From: Competibacter_A sp002352125
Lineage (GTDB): Bacteria; Pseudomonadota; Gammaproteobacteria; Competibacterales; Competibacteraceae
Length of the DNA: 64,000 nucleotides
Assembly (NCBI GenBank): GCA_035441325.1
Contig: DAOROA010000013.1
Span: 1 to 64,000, forward strand
Direction of reading: 5' to 3'
Position 1 is the first letter of the stretch; each line of letters begins with the position of its first letter. This document shows positions 1 through 9,700 of this stretch, piece by piece. Below the pieces are notes generated by a model. It was given only the letters and a program-made list of their open reading frames with translations. It was not told the DNA's origin and searched no databases. Both the position numbers and the translations under genes were made by a program.

Positions 1-58
1 GGCGATAAACTACCACTTGAATTGGTATAAATAAACTTAATTTACGGAGTAGTAAATC
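1..58. other. AT-rich junction sequence interrupting the helicase gene
   Basis: The first ~58 bases are about one-third GC, whereas the flanking gene is clearly GC-rich. The helicase reading frame stays open through them on the minus strand, but the encoded residues stop resembling a RecQ helicase just after the ILEADL segment. A short inverted repeat (TACCA, 7-nt loop, TGGTA) lies at about 11-27. The simplest reading is the end of an inserted mobile element or a rearrangement breakpoint. No insertion-sequence family could be recognised, and an assembly artefact is possible. Confidence 0.4.
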
Positions 59-1627
59 TGCCTCCAGAATTTGATGAATGTGCGCAAATTTCTCGGCGGG
101 GGTGGTAGGCACGACGGCGAATTCCAAGTTGGCGCGACTGGCGCCACCGTCGAAGATGGCGAGTTCGATGCCCAGCTTGTCGCGGAAGTGGCCGACGATA
201 TCCGCCACGACATCCGGCTTGGCGGTGGCGGTGAGGCACAACAAGGGTGGCACCGGGGCCTCGCCCGCTTTCTCCCCGATAAAGCGGCCTACGTAGCGGT
301 AATCGGGACGGAAGTCTTGGCCCCACTTGGAAAGGCAGTGTGCCTCATCTAGCACCCAGGCACCGATCTCGCGTTGGGCGAGAACCCTGCGCACGGCGCG
401 ATTGCGCAGTTGCTCCGGCGACAGGATGAGGATGCCGACATCGCCCAGCCGCACCCGGTCCAGCACGTCGGCGCGCTCCGGCATGGACAGCAGGCCGTTG
501 ATCGCCGCGCAGGAGGTGATGCCGTACTTCTCCAGTGCGGCCACTTGATCGACCATCAAGGCCACCAGTGGCGAGATCACTACGGTCAGGGCACCCGTTT
601 TGTCGTAGCGGGATAAGGCCGGGATTTGATAGCACAGGGATTTACCGGTTCCGGTGGGCAATATTCCCAGCGCGGATTCGCCGCGCAGAGCGGCTTCGAC
701 AATAGCTTGCTGCAAAGGTCGGCCATCGTTGCCGGCGGGCTCCGGACGAAACTCGGCGAAGCCGAACCAACGGGCGAGTTCCTTGCGGCCATCGTGCCGC
801 TCTCGACACCAGACGCAGGTGGAATCGTCGCAGGCACTATCCCGCAACTGTCGTACCAGCAACCCGGTTTCGGGAAATTGATGCTGTACCCAAGGCGGCA
901 TCACGGAATTTCCTCCCGACACGGACAGCCAAGCCAAAGCATAGGCCAGCGCCCAACCGTGCCGCTCCGCGTTGGCCACGATTTCTCGTCCGTGGGTGGA
1001 GCAGGCTTGGCTAAGCAAAAGCCGTTCGATGGCCGCTCGGGCTTCCGCTTCCGTAGGGCGGGATTGGCGCCGTAGCGCCATGAAGAAGGCGTTGAGACCC
1101 GAAGCCGTCCCGTCGGTCGCCGTCAACCAGTGCCAGGCGAGCAGCAATTCCGGACGAGCCCGATCAAGCGACCGCAGCGCGGTATGCTGATCGCGAAACA
1201 CCGCCAAAGTCAGGCGAGCATCCAATTCCGGATCGTTCAATCGCCCGCGCTTGAGCTGCCCATCCTGATAATGCTTGACCAGATGATGATAGGGGTTGCG
1301 AGGAAAAGCCAACGGGTTGAGACGCAGGGTATCCACCATCGGCAGCCGGAGCAGGCGCAGATCGGGTTTGGCTGCAATAAGATGGGGTACGTCGAAAACG
1401 ATCAGATTGTGCCCGAGCAGAAAGGAACACCCTTCCGCGAAATCATCGAGTTGGGCGAGAGCTGCCGTCAGGTTTCCTTTGTCGAACACGAACGACTGTC
1501 CGGTGTCGCCTCGCACTGCGGCAAAACGATGGATACGCGCGTCCTGCACGCCTACTTCGAGATCGATGGAAAGACAGCGAGGCGCGAAACCGCTGGTGTC
1601 AGGCGCTTCCTTGGCTTGATCGTTCAT
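1..1627 (-). CDS. DnaQ-like exonuclease / RecQ-family DEAH helicase fusion, 3' end missing
   Basis: The start ATG is at 1627, with a GAGGAG purine tract about 16 nt upstream, and about 542 codons are visible before the window edge. The N-terminal part looks like a DEDD (DnaQ-type) 3'-5' exonuclease: SIDLE near the start, GHNLIVFDVP, and a later NDPELDA segment. A middle region has a Cys/His cluster (C-x4-C-x2-C-x3-H). The helicase core follows, with Walker A GILPTGTGKS, motif Ia-like VVISPLVALMVDQ, a DEAH box in VLDEAHCLSKWGQDFRPDYR, and motif III-like LCLTATA. This WRN-like order (exonuclease then RecQ) suggests a DNA repair or defence role. Only the first RecA lobe is present. Homology ends where the sequence turns AT-rich, so the gene is probably interrupted, although an intact gene beyond the window cannot be excluded. 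Confidence 0.8.
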   Translation of the reverse strand, partial: MNDQAKEAPDTSGFAPRCLSIDLEVGVQDARIHRFAAVRGDTGQSFVFDKGNLTAALAQLDDFAEGCSFLLGHNLIVFDVPHLIAAKPDLRLLRLPMVDTLRLNPLAFPRNPYHHLVKHYQDGQLKRGRLNDPELDARLTLAVFRDQHTALRSLDRARPELLLAWHWLTATDGTASGLNAFFMALRRQSRPTEAEARAAIERLLLSQACSTHGREIVANAERHGWALAYALAWLSVSGGNSVMPPWVQHQFPETGLLVRQLRDSACDDSTCVWCRERHDGRKELARWFGFAEFRPEPAGNDGRPLQQAIVEAALRGESALGILPTGTGKSLCYQIPALSRYDKTGALTVVISPLVALMVDQVAALEKYGITSCAAINGLLSMPERADVLDRVRLGDVGILILSPEQLRNRAVRRVLAQREIGAWVLDEAHCLSKWGQDFRPDYRYVGRFIGEKAGEAPVPPLLCLTATAKPDVVADIVGHFRDKLGIELAIFDGGASRANLEFAVVPTTPAEKFAHIHQILEADLLLRKLSLFIPIQVVVYR

Positions 1628-1700
1628 GGATTCGCGGAGGGGCTCCTCGAAAAAACCGTGCGCGATCCGTGATCGAGGAAGATCTCGCGACGGCGTTCGG

Positions 1701-1728
1701 AAAACCCCGGCTAGACCACCGGGGTTTT
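1701..1728 (-). terminator. Rho-independent terminator of acnB
   Basis: A perfect inverted repeat has arms AAAACCCCGG and CCGGGGTTTT around an 8-nt loop. It ends in a T-run on the minus strand, 13 nt beyond the acnB stop codon. The symmetry would also let it work on the other strand. It separates acnB from the downstream helicase gene. Confidence 0.85.
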
Positions 1729-1740
1729 CTCGGGCAGCTT

Positions 1741-4323
1741 TTAGGCTACCAGCTTCACCTTATCCGCCACTTCGCGGTACTCCGGCACCTGGTCGAAGTT
1801 CAGGTAACGGTAAATTTCCGCGCCCTTGGCGCCAATCTCGCCCATGTAGCTCATGTACTCATCGAAGGTCGGGATCTTGCCCAGCAGCGCGCAAACCGCC
1901 GCCAGTTCCGCCGAGCTCAGGTACACGTTGGCGCCCTTGCCAAGCCGGTTGGGGAAATTGCGGGTCGAGGTGGACACCACCGTCGCGCCATCCGCCACTC
2001 GCGCCTGGTTGCCCATGCACAAGGAGCAGCCCGGCATTTCCATCCGCGCCCCGGCAGTGCCGTAGATGGCGTAATAGCCTTCCTCGCTCAACTGGTGGGC
2101 GTCCATCTTGGTCGGCGGGGAAATCCACAGCCGGGCCGGGATGCCGGACTTGCCGTTCAGCACCTTGCCGGCGGCGCGATAGTGACCGATGTTGGTCATG
2201 CAGGAGCCGATGAATACCTCGTCGATCTTGTCGCCGGCCACAGCGGCCAGAGTCTTGACGTCGTCGGGATCGTTCGGGCAGGCCAGCAGCGGTTCCTTGA
2301 TCTCGTTCATATCGATCTCGATCACCGCCGCGTACTCGGCATCGGCGTCCGGTTCCATCAGCGTCGGGTTCTTCAACCAGTCTTCCATGCCCTTGATCCG
2401 GCGCTCCAGGGTCTTGGGATCCTGATAGCCATTGGCGATCATCCACTTGAGCAGCGTGATGTTGCTGTTCAGGTATTCGATGATCGGTTCTTTGTTCAGC
2501 CGAACCGTGCAGCCGGCGGCGGAACGCTCGGCGGAAGCGTCGGACAGCTCGAACGCCTGTTCCACCTTCAGGTCGGGCAACCCTTCGATTTCCAGGATGC
2601 GGCCGGAAAAGACGTTCTTCTTGCCCTCCTTCGCCACCGTCAGCAAGCCGGCCTGGATCGCCGCGTAGGGGATAGCGTTGACCAGGTCGCGCAGGGTAAT
2701 ACCGGGCTGCATGGCCCCCTTGAAACGCACCAGCACCGATTCCGGCATATCCAGCGGCATGGAACCGGTGGCGGCGGCGAAAGCCACCAAGCCGGAACCG
2801 GCCGGGAAGCTGATACCGATCGGGAAGCGGGTGTGCGAGTCGCCGCCGGTGCCGACGGTGTCGGGCAGCAGCATCCGGTTCAGCCAACTGTGGATGATGC
2901 CGTCGCCCGGCCGCAGCGCCACGCCGCCCCGGCTGGAAATGAAATCGGGCAGCGTATGGTGGGTTTGTACGTCTACCGGCTTGGGATAAGCGGCGGTATG
3001 ACAGAACGACTGCATGACCAGATCGGCGGAGAAACCGAGACAGGCGAGATCCTTCAGCTCGTCGCGGGTCATCGGCCCGGTGGTGTCCTGCGAGCCGACG
3101 GTGGTCATCTTCGGCTCGCAGTAGGTGCCGGGGCGAATGCCGGCGACGCCGCAAGCCCGGCCGACCATTTTCTGCGCCAGGGTGAAGCCCTTGCCGGAAT
3201 CGGTCGGCGCCACCGGACGGCGGAAGATCGGGCTGGGACCCAAACTCTGCACTTCGCGCGCCCAGTCGGTCAGGCCGCGACCGATGATCAGGTTGATGCG
3301 GCCACCGGCCTGCACTTCGTCTAGCAGCACGTCGGACTTGTATTCGAACGTGGCGATAACCTCGCCGTTCTTCTCGATCTTGCCGGCGTAGGGATAGATG
3401 TCGATGACATCGCCCATGCTCATCTTGGACACGTCGCATTCGATCGGCAACGCGCCGGCATCTTCCTGCGTATTGAAAAAGATCGGGGCGATCTTGCCGC
3501 CAAGGCAGTAGCCGCCGTAGCGCTTGTTCGGCACATAGGGAATGTCATCGCCGGTCCACCACAGCACCGAGTTGGTGGCGGATTTGCGGCTGGAGCCGGT
3601 GCCGACCACATCGCCGACGTAAGCGACCGGATGACCCTTGGTTTTGAGCGATTCGATCAGCTTCAGCGGGCCGATCTTGCCGGGTTCGTCAGGTTGGATG
3701 CCAGGACGCTCCATCTTCAGCATCGCCAGCCCGTGCAGCGGGATGTCGGGGCGGCTCCAGGCGTCCGGAGCGGGCGAAAGATCGTCGGTGTTGGTTTCGC
3801 CGGGTACCTTGAACACGGTGACGCTGACTTTCTCCGGCACCTTGCCACGACCGGTGAACCACTCGGCCTCGGCCCAGGACTTCATGATCTGTTGAGCGAA
3901 GGCGTTGCCCTGATCCGCTTTTTCCTTGACGCCGTGCTTGTAGTCGAACATCAGCAGAGTTTGCGACAGCGATTTAGCGGCAGCCGGGGCACATTCGGCG
4001 TCGTCCAGCAGGTCGATCAGCGGCTGGATGTTGTAGCCGCCCAGCATGGTGCCGAGCAGTTCGGTGGCACGCACGCGAGAGATCAGCGGCGATTTGGCCT
4101 CGCCTTTGGCGACGGCGGCCAGGAAAGCGGCTTTGACGTAAGCGGCCTGATCCACGCCGGCCGGCACCCGGTACGTGATCAGCTCCAGCAAGAAGTTTTC
4201 CTCGCCTTGGGGCGGGTTTTTGAGCAGCTCGACCAGATCGGCGGTCTGCTGCGGGCTCAGCGGCAACGCCGGGATGCCGAGGGCAGCACGTTCGGCGGCT
4301 TGTTGGCGATAATTTTCGAGCAC
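1741..4323 (-). CDS. acnB: Aconitate hydratase B
   Basis: AcnB interconverts citrate and isocitrate in the TCA cycle; in enterobacteria the apo-protein also binds RNA. The 860-residue product matches the usual AcnB size (about 865) and layout. It has an N-terminal HEAT-like domain (VELLKNPPQGEE, YNIQPLIDLLDD), the swivel domain, and the Fe-S catalytic domains with GSCMTNIGHYRAAG and GCSLCMGNQ supplying the cluster cysteines. I chose the GTG start at 4323 (VLENYRQQAAERAALG) because it matches the start of the family and has AAAGGGG 7 nt upstream. The frame is open further upstream, but those residues look like leader sequence. The gene is flanked by its own candidate promoter and a strong terminator, so it is probably monocistronic. 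Confidence 0.97.
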   Translation of the reverse strand: MLENYRQQAAERAALGIPALPLSPQQTADLVELLKNPPQGEENFLLELITYRVPAGVDQAAYVKAAFLAAVAKGEAKSPLISRVRATELLGTMLGGYNIQPLIDLLDDAECAPAAAKSLSQTLLMFDYKHGVKEKADQGNAFAQQIMKSWAEAEWFTGRGKVPEKVSVTVFKVPGETNTDDLSPAPDAWSRPDIPLHGLAMLKMERPGIQPDEPGKIGPLKLIESLKTKGHPVAYVGDVVGTGSSRKSATNSVLWWTGDDIPYVPNKRYGGYCLGGKIAPIFFNTQEDAGALPIECDVSKMSMGDVIDIYPYAGKIEKNGEVIATFEYKSDVLLDEVQAGGRINLIIGRGLTDWAREVQSLGPSPIFRRPVAPTDSGKGFTLAQKMVGRACGVAGIRPGTYCEPKMTTVGSQDTTGPMTRDELKDLACLGFSADLVMQSFCHTAAYPKPVDVQTHHTLPDFISSRGGVALRPGDGIIHSWLNRMLLPDTVGTGGDSHTRFPIGISFPAGSGLVAFAAATGSMPLDMPESVLVRFKGAMQPGITLRDLVNAIPYAAIQAGLLTVAKEGKKNVFSGRILEIEGLPDLKVEQAFELSDASAERSAAGCTVRLNKEPIIEYLNSNITLLKWMIANGYQDPKTLERRIKGMEDWLKNPTLMEPDADAEYAAVIEIDMNEIKEPLLACPNDPDDVKTLAAVAGDKIDEVFIGSCMTNIGHYRAAGKVLNGKSGIPARLWISPPTKMDAHQLSEEGYYAIYGTAGARMEMPGCSLCMGNQARVADGATVVSTSTRNFPNRLGKGANVYLSSAELAAVCALLGKIPTFDEYMSYMGEIGAKGAEIYRYLNFDQVPEYREVADKVKLVA

Positions 4324-4400
4324 GGGAAAACCCCTTTGACGATGTTGCGGTTCCCGCAGGTGCGGGCAGCCGATGCGGTAAATAGACGGGGGGCCGAAAC

Positions 4401-4427
4401 CCATCCGCCTCGATTGCCGGCGGATGG
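4401..4427 (-). other. Perfect 9-bp hairpin in the acnB leader
   Basis: CCATCCGCC and GGCGGATGG flank a 9-nt loop between the candidate acnB promoter and the acnB start, so the hairpin would sit in the 5' untranslated region. No U-tract follows on either strand, which argues against a simple terminator. A role in post-transcriptional control, or as a degP/acnB boundary structure, is speculative. Confidence 0.5.
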
Positions 4428-4450
4428 ATTTCAGGATAAAAAACGTTGCT

Positions 4451-4480
4451 ATTGTACCGTCGAAGCGAGGCGTCTGGAAA
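4451..4480 (-). promoter_or_regulatory. Candidate sigma-70 promoter of acnB
   Basis: On the minus strand, a -35-like TTTCCA (4475-4480) is followed after 18 bp by a good -10, TACAAT (4451-4456). It lies about 130 nt upstream of the acnB start and just after the degP-type gene ends. The -10 is good and the -35 only fair. Confidence 0.45.
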
Positions 4481-4524
4481 CGTAGTCGAAGAGGTCCACG
4501 ATCCACCGCCTCGCAGCGCGAATC

Positions 4525-5919
4525 TCACTCCTTTTCGGGAATGGTCAGCGCCAAGAACAAAGCGCCGTTATCGCGCCGGACCAGCACGGGGATGGGCCGG
4601 CCAGTCGGTAGTTGCTTGACCAAATCGGCGAACTGGCCAACATCGATCACGTCCACGTTGTTGATTCGGGCGATGACGTCGCCTGGCCGGATACCGGCGT
4701 TGTCCGCCGGGCCTTCGTCCACGTCCTTGACCAGTACGCCCTGGTCGCCTTTCTTGCGTTTGTTGGCAGGTAGCTCGACGACCACCAAACCGAGCTGGTT
4801 ACGGCCGGGTGGCTCGGCGATGGCTTGTTGCAGCTTGTTGTCTTCCGGCAGTTGCTCGATCTGGGCGGTCAAGGTTTGTTCTTTGCCGTCGCGGATGATC
4901 GTCAGCGACATGCCGGTACCGGGCCGGGTGCGGCCGACCATCAGCGGCAAATCACTGGAAGTCTGCACCGGTTGCCCGCCGAAAGCGATGATAATATCGC
5001 CGGCTTTGACGCCGGCCTTCTGCGCCGGACCATCGGCCATCACCTGCCCAACCAGGGCACCGCGCGGTTTGTCGAGGCCAAAGGATTGCGCCAGTTCCGG
5101 GGTGACTTCCTGAATCAACACGCCCAACCAGCCGCGCGCCACTTTGCCGCTGGTCTTAAGCTGATCGACCACCTCCATCGCCACGTCGATGGGAATGGCG
5201 AACGACACGCCCTGATAACCGCCCGAACGGCTGTAAATCTGCGAGTTGACCCCGATCACCTCGCCGTCGAGGTTGAACAGCGGTCCGCCGGAATTGCCGG
5301 GATTGACGGCGGCGTCGGTCTGGATGAAGGGCACGTAGTTGTCGCTGGGCAGATTGCGTCCCAGGGCGCTGATGATGCCTTGGGTGGCGGTGCGCTCGAA
5401 ACCGAACGGCGAACCGATGGCCAGCACCCACTGGCCGACCTTGAGCTTGCGAGCGTCGCCGATCTTGACGGCGGGAAGGCTGGCGTCGGTTTTGACTTTC
5501 AGCAAGGCGATATCGCTGCGCTTATCCTTGCCGATCACTTGGGCAACCAGTTCGGTACGGTCGGGCAAGCCGACCACGATGTTATCCATATCCTCGATGA
5601 CGTGGGCATTCGTGATGATGTAACCCTCCGGCGAAACGATGAAACCGGAACCGACCGAAGATCGTGGTTGCGAGGGAAGGTCGGGCATTTGCTCGAAGAA
5701 CTTTTTGAAGTAGTCGTGAAATGGGCTATCTTCGGGAATTTGTGGATGTCCGCGTCCCGGTCGCCCTTTCGGTTCGGATTTGGTTTGGATGCTTACCACT
5801 GCCGAACTATTTTGCTCTACCAGCGCGACAAAATCCGGGTACTCCGCCGCTCGAACCATCGGACCCCACAGCAGACCAAGGATCGCGATGAACCAGAGAG
5901 GCACGTTTGATCGTTGCAT
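4525..5919 (-). CDS. degQ: Periplasmic serine endoprotease, DegP/DegQ (HtrA) family
   Basis: This protease degrades or refolds misfolded envelope proteins in the periplasm. The start at 5919 gives a 464-residue protein with an N-terminal signal peptide (hydrophobic residues 7-19, cleavage near VRAA). The start is fixed by TAGGAG 8 nt upstream; upstream in-frame codons lack such a site. The trypsin-like triad is visible: His106 in NAHVIED, Asp136 in RSDIALL and Ser210 in GNSGGP. Two PDZ domains follow, at about 270-360 (GWLGVLIQEV, GDIIIAFGG) and 375-460 (GDVIARINN). That makes a complete Deg protease of usual length. DegP and DegQ cannot be separated reliably from the sequence alone. Confidence 0.93.
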   Translation of the reverse strand: MQRSNVPLWFIAILGLLWGPMVRAAEYPDFVALVEQNSSAVVSIQTKSEPKGRPGRGHPQIPEDSPFHDYFKKFFEQMPDLPSQPRSSVGSGFIVSPEGYIITNAHVIEDMDNIVVGLPDRTELVAQVIGKDKRSDIALLKVKTDASLPAVKIGDARKLKVGQWVLAIGSPFGFERTATQGIISALGRNLPSDNYVPFIQTDAAVNPGNSGGPLFNLDGEVIGVNSQIYSRSGGYQGVSFAIPIDVAMEVVDQLKTSGKVARGWLGVLIQEVTPELAQSFGLDKPRGALVGQVMADGPAQKAGVKAGDIIIAFGGQPVQTSSDLPLMVGRTRPGTGMSLTIIRDGKEQTLTAQIEQLPEDNKLQQAIAEPPGRNQLGLVVVELPANKRKKGDQGVLVKDVDEGPADNAGIRPGDVIARINNVDVIDVGQFADLVKQLPTGRPIPVLVRRDNGALFLALTIPEKE

Positions 5920-5976
5920 CGAAAATTCTCCTACGGGAAAACCGGGGTATTGGAAAAACCGCTTGATTTCTCGGGA

Positions 5977-6002
5977 TTGACCGTCGGCCGGTAGCTTGGT
6001 TC
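5977..6002 (-). promoter_or_regulatory. Weak candidate sigma-E-type promoter for the Deg protease
   Basis: On the minus strand GAACCA (5997-6002), 16 nt and TCAA (5977-5980) resemble the GAACTT / TCAA-like layout of envelope-stress sigma-E promoters. degP-type genes are classic sigma-E targets. The match is partial, so the assignment rests mainly on expectation from the family. Confidence 0.25.
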
Positions 6003-6100
6003 GCGCCAAAATCCCGCGCCGCCTGGGATGCGACCCCCAGTCGTAGCGAGCAATCCGCATCGTTGTCCTTCAACTCCAATCGACTCGCGAGGGGACCATC

Positions 6101-6682
6101 ATGGCTCAAACTCCTTCCACCATGCTGCCGCTCGGCACGCTCGCCCCCGATTTCGGCCTTCCGGAGCCGGCTACTGGCAGAATCATGACCTTGGCCGGCT
6201 TTCGAGACAATCCGGCGCTGTTGGTGATGTTCATCTGCAACCACTGCCCTTTCGTCAAGCACATCCGGGCGGAGCTGGTGCGATTCGCCCGCGAATATCA
6301 AACTAAAGGTCTGGCAACCGTGGCGATCAGCGCCAACGATGTCGCAAACTTTCCCGACGACAGCCCGGCGAAGATGGCCGAAGAAGCCAGCGCATTCGCT
6401 TATTCCTTTCCTTACCTATACGACGAAAGCCAGATGACCGCCAAAGCCTATCGAGCGGCCTGCACCCCGGACTTTTTCCTGTTCGATGCCGGCCGCAGGC
6501 TGGTTTATCGCGGCCAGTTCGACGGTAGCCGGCCGGGCAACGCCGTTCCGGTGACCGGCGCCGATCTGCGAGCAGCCGTGGATGCGCTCTTGGCCGGCCG
6601 GCCGGTTTCGCCCGGGCAAAAACCCAGCATCGGCTGCAACATCAAGTGGAAACCGGGCAACGAACCGGATTATCACCGCTAG
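6101..6682 (+). CDS. Thioredoxin-fold (AhpC/TSA-redoxin) family protein
   Basis: A 193-residue cytoplasmic protein with an AhpC/redoxin-type thioredoxin fold. It shows APDFGLPEPATG near the start, the characteristic MFICNHCPFVKH with Cys46 and Cys49 in a CxxC pair, and the cis-Pro region CTPDFFLFD around residue 120. It probably acts as a thiol-dependent reductase or peroxidase-like protein; the substrate cannot be read from the sequence. The start has GAGGGG a few bases upstream. The gene is divergent from the Deg protease and convergent with tamB. No signal peptide is seen. Confidence 0.85.
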   Translation: MAQTPSTMLPLGTLAPDFGLPEPATGRIMTLAGFRDNPALLVMFICNHCPFVKHIRAELVRFAREYQTKGLATVAISANDVANFPDDSPAKMAEEASAFAYSFPYLYDESQMTAKAYRAACTPDFFLFDAGRRLVYRGQFDGSRPGNAVPVTGADLRAAVDALLAGRPVSPGQKPSIGCNIKWKPGNEPDYHR

Positions 6683-6735
6683 AAGAATTCTTGCCCTCAA
6701 CCCCACCGCCAGCGGGTGAAGGCAGACCGGCTACC

Positions 6736-9700
6736 TCAACGCTCGATGGCGTAGATCAGATCGGCACCCGTTCCGGTGGTGCTGCTGGCGGATTCGAACA
6801 TCAGGTGCTTGCCGAGCCGGTACTTGACGTTGAAGGTGTTGATCGCATCGAGCAAACCTACTCCATAACCGACATAGAGATCCGGAGTCAGGTATTTGCC
6901 GAGCATCAGCGAGGTGTCCTTGCTGCCGCTACCGTCCAGTTGCAAAGAATCCAAACCGACGGCGTCGCCTAGGCTCTTGGTAAGCGCACCGCTGCCCAAG
7001 CCCATGGCGCCCGCCGCCTTGAACAACATCGCGGACTCGGCGCTGGATGCGCCACCGCTGCCGCCCGGAGCCCGGCCCAATACCAGGTAGGAGAGAATAT
7101 CTGGATCGGGCATCGCCGGCGCCGAGAACAGGGTCAACTTGGGGGTTTTCAAGGTGCCCCGGATTTCGGCGCCGGCGGTGATATCTTCCCCCGTGGATGA
7201 ATTCTTCCCCAGCCGCGCCACCCGCAAATCTAAACCCGGATTGTCGAGCGGGCTGCTGCTGAACTGTAGCTGTCCCCGTTGGATTTGGATCTCCTCTCCA
7301 AAGATCTTGTAGTTGCCGGCGACCACTTCGACGCTACCGCTGCCGCGCGGCGCCAACTGCGGGGTTTCCTCCACCAGCAAGTTACCCTTGAGTTTTCCCT
7401 TGAAAACAGGAGTTTCCAGTTGCACGTCGTCGCCCAGGATCACACGCACCTTGGCAAAAATCTCCATGCCTCGCGATTTCGGTTGCGGTGCCTCGCCGTT
7501 GCGGCCTTTGACGACGATGGCATCGTCGGATGCTTTGACCGCACCTGGCCGGCCGCCGCCGGGCCTGAGAAAAGCGCGCGGGATAGTCACCGTGCCGTCG
7601 ATCCGGGCTTGTTGCTGAGTGATATCGAGCTTGAGGTCGGGGCTGATCTGGATTTGCAGATCGGCGGTTTTGAGCGCCTGAAAATTCTCGCCCTGGATCG
7701 CCAGGTTCAGTTGCGGCTTCAGGGGATCGACTTGACCGGTCAGTTGTAGACGCCCCGGATCGGATTGAACCGAGCCGGACAGTTGCAGCGGCCCCTGGCC
7801 GGTGCTGGCGGCGTTGAACTGGAGATTCTGGAGCTTGAGGCCGGCGTCGGGGACCGACAAGCCGGCGTTTTCCAGGCGGATGTTGCCGCGCAGCGCCAGA
7901 TTGGGCACGGAGCCGGCCACGTCGACGTTCGCCCGCAATTGGCCCGAAACGTCCTGAATCTGGGGCGCGAATGCCGACACCACTTTGAGATCGGTGATGG
8001 AAGCATCGAGTTTGCCGTTCAGTTTGGCGGTACCGAGAAGATCCTGGGCTTGCAGGGTGGCCTGCAACTGCCCGGTTTGGGCGAGATCGAGCTTCGCTTG
8101 ACCGCTGGCGGTGCGGCCATCGGTGTTGAGCTGCAAACTGCCGCCGTTGAGGGCGAAACGGACCGGCTTGCCGTTGGCCGTCATGCTCAGGTTACCGGGG
8201 GCGATATTCAGGGCGGCTTTGGCTTGCAGCGCGCCACCGGTTTTGCCGCTGGCGGTGGCTTCGCCGCCGACGCTGGTCGAGAGCGTCATGCCTTGCGGCA
8301 GAAAGTGCTTGAACCGTTCCGGAGTCAGGTTGCCGAGTTGTACCCGCCCGTCGAAGTCGCCGGATTGGTTCCATCGACCTTGCAGGCACAGCCGGGTGGG
8401 AGCGCTGCTCAGACAAGCGGCATCGAGGCTGGCTTCCTTGGCCGACGCTCGAACCGCTGCCGGTTTTTCCAGGTTCCAGGTGCCAGCCACGGTATCTTTG
8501 GCGCCGATCTGGGCAATGCGTCCCTGCCAGAGCAGAGACGGCGTTTGCAGGCCGCCCGCCAGCGCAACGAGGAAACTGCCGGGATCGCCGGCCAATTCCG
8601 CTTTGAGATCGTGTGCGGCCGGCGTGCCGGAGCCGTCGAGACGGAGAGTTTTCCAGTTTTGGCCTCCCAGCTTGAGCCCCTCGCCGGCGACTTTCAACTG
8701 AGAGCGGTTGGCGCCGCCGACATCGACGTTGGCTTCGCCGCGCAACTGCTGGACTTGCGTGTCGCCCTGCCGCAAATTCCGCACCGCAAAATTGGCCGCC
8801 ACCACCGGTTTGTCGCGGGGTCCGCTCAGGTTGCCGGTGCTGGCGACGGTGCCGCTCAGACCGGAAACCAGCGATTTCAGTTGCGGTACGTCCAGCTTCC
8901 AGCGCAAATCCCAGCGCTGCGCCAACGATCCGTCCGCCTCCAGCCGGGCGTCGCCAGCGTTGAGCCGCAGAGCCTTGATCGTCAAGTGTTGATCCTGTAT
9001 GGCGACGTCGGCGTTGCCGCGCACCGTCTGTCCGCTCAAGGTGCCGGCGAGCTCTTCCAGCAGCAGATTGGCGTGCAACACCGCGTTCTCCAGACCGCCA
9101 TCGGTTTTGAGCCGCAGGTTCAGTTTGCCGGGCACTTCCTTCCACTGGGCGCCGGGGTTCAATCCTTCGCCGCTGAGCGTCGCCCGCCAGCTCACCGCAG
9201 GTGCCCAGGCAGCGTCGGCGGTGGCTTGCAAGGTACCCTCCAAAGTCTGACCGCTCAGCTTCACGTCGCGCACGGCTCGATCCGATCCCTGGCCGTTCAA
9301 AGTCCAGCGGCCTTTGGGAATGTTTGGACCTTGCAGGTCGGCGGCGAGCTGGAACCGGTAATCTTTTGGCGTGCCGTCGGCGGTGAATTCGCCTTTGAGG
9401 CTTTCCACTTGCGGGGGACCGGCCAACGGCCAGACCAGAGATTGCCATTGGCCGGTGGCGTTGAAACGCAATTCCGCGATTTGAACGTCGCCCTTGGCGC
9501 TCAACGCCAGCGGCCGGCCGGGAACGGTCAAGTGCAACTCGTCGAGCTTGATCGCGCTCGGGTCGCCGGCGGCAGCGAAGCGCACGGTCGCCGGGCCGAG
9601 TTCCGGTACGGTGGCGTCGATTTCGCCCTTTCCCCGAAAACGGGCCAGCACGCCTTCGGCATCCAATCGAACGGTCAACGGCTTGCCCGCCAAGTCGGGG

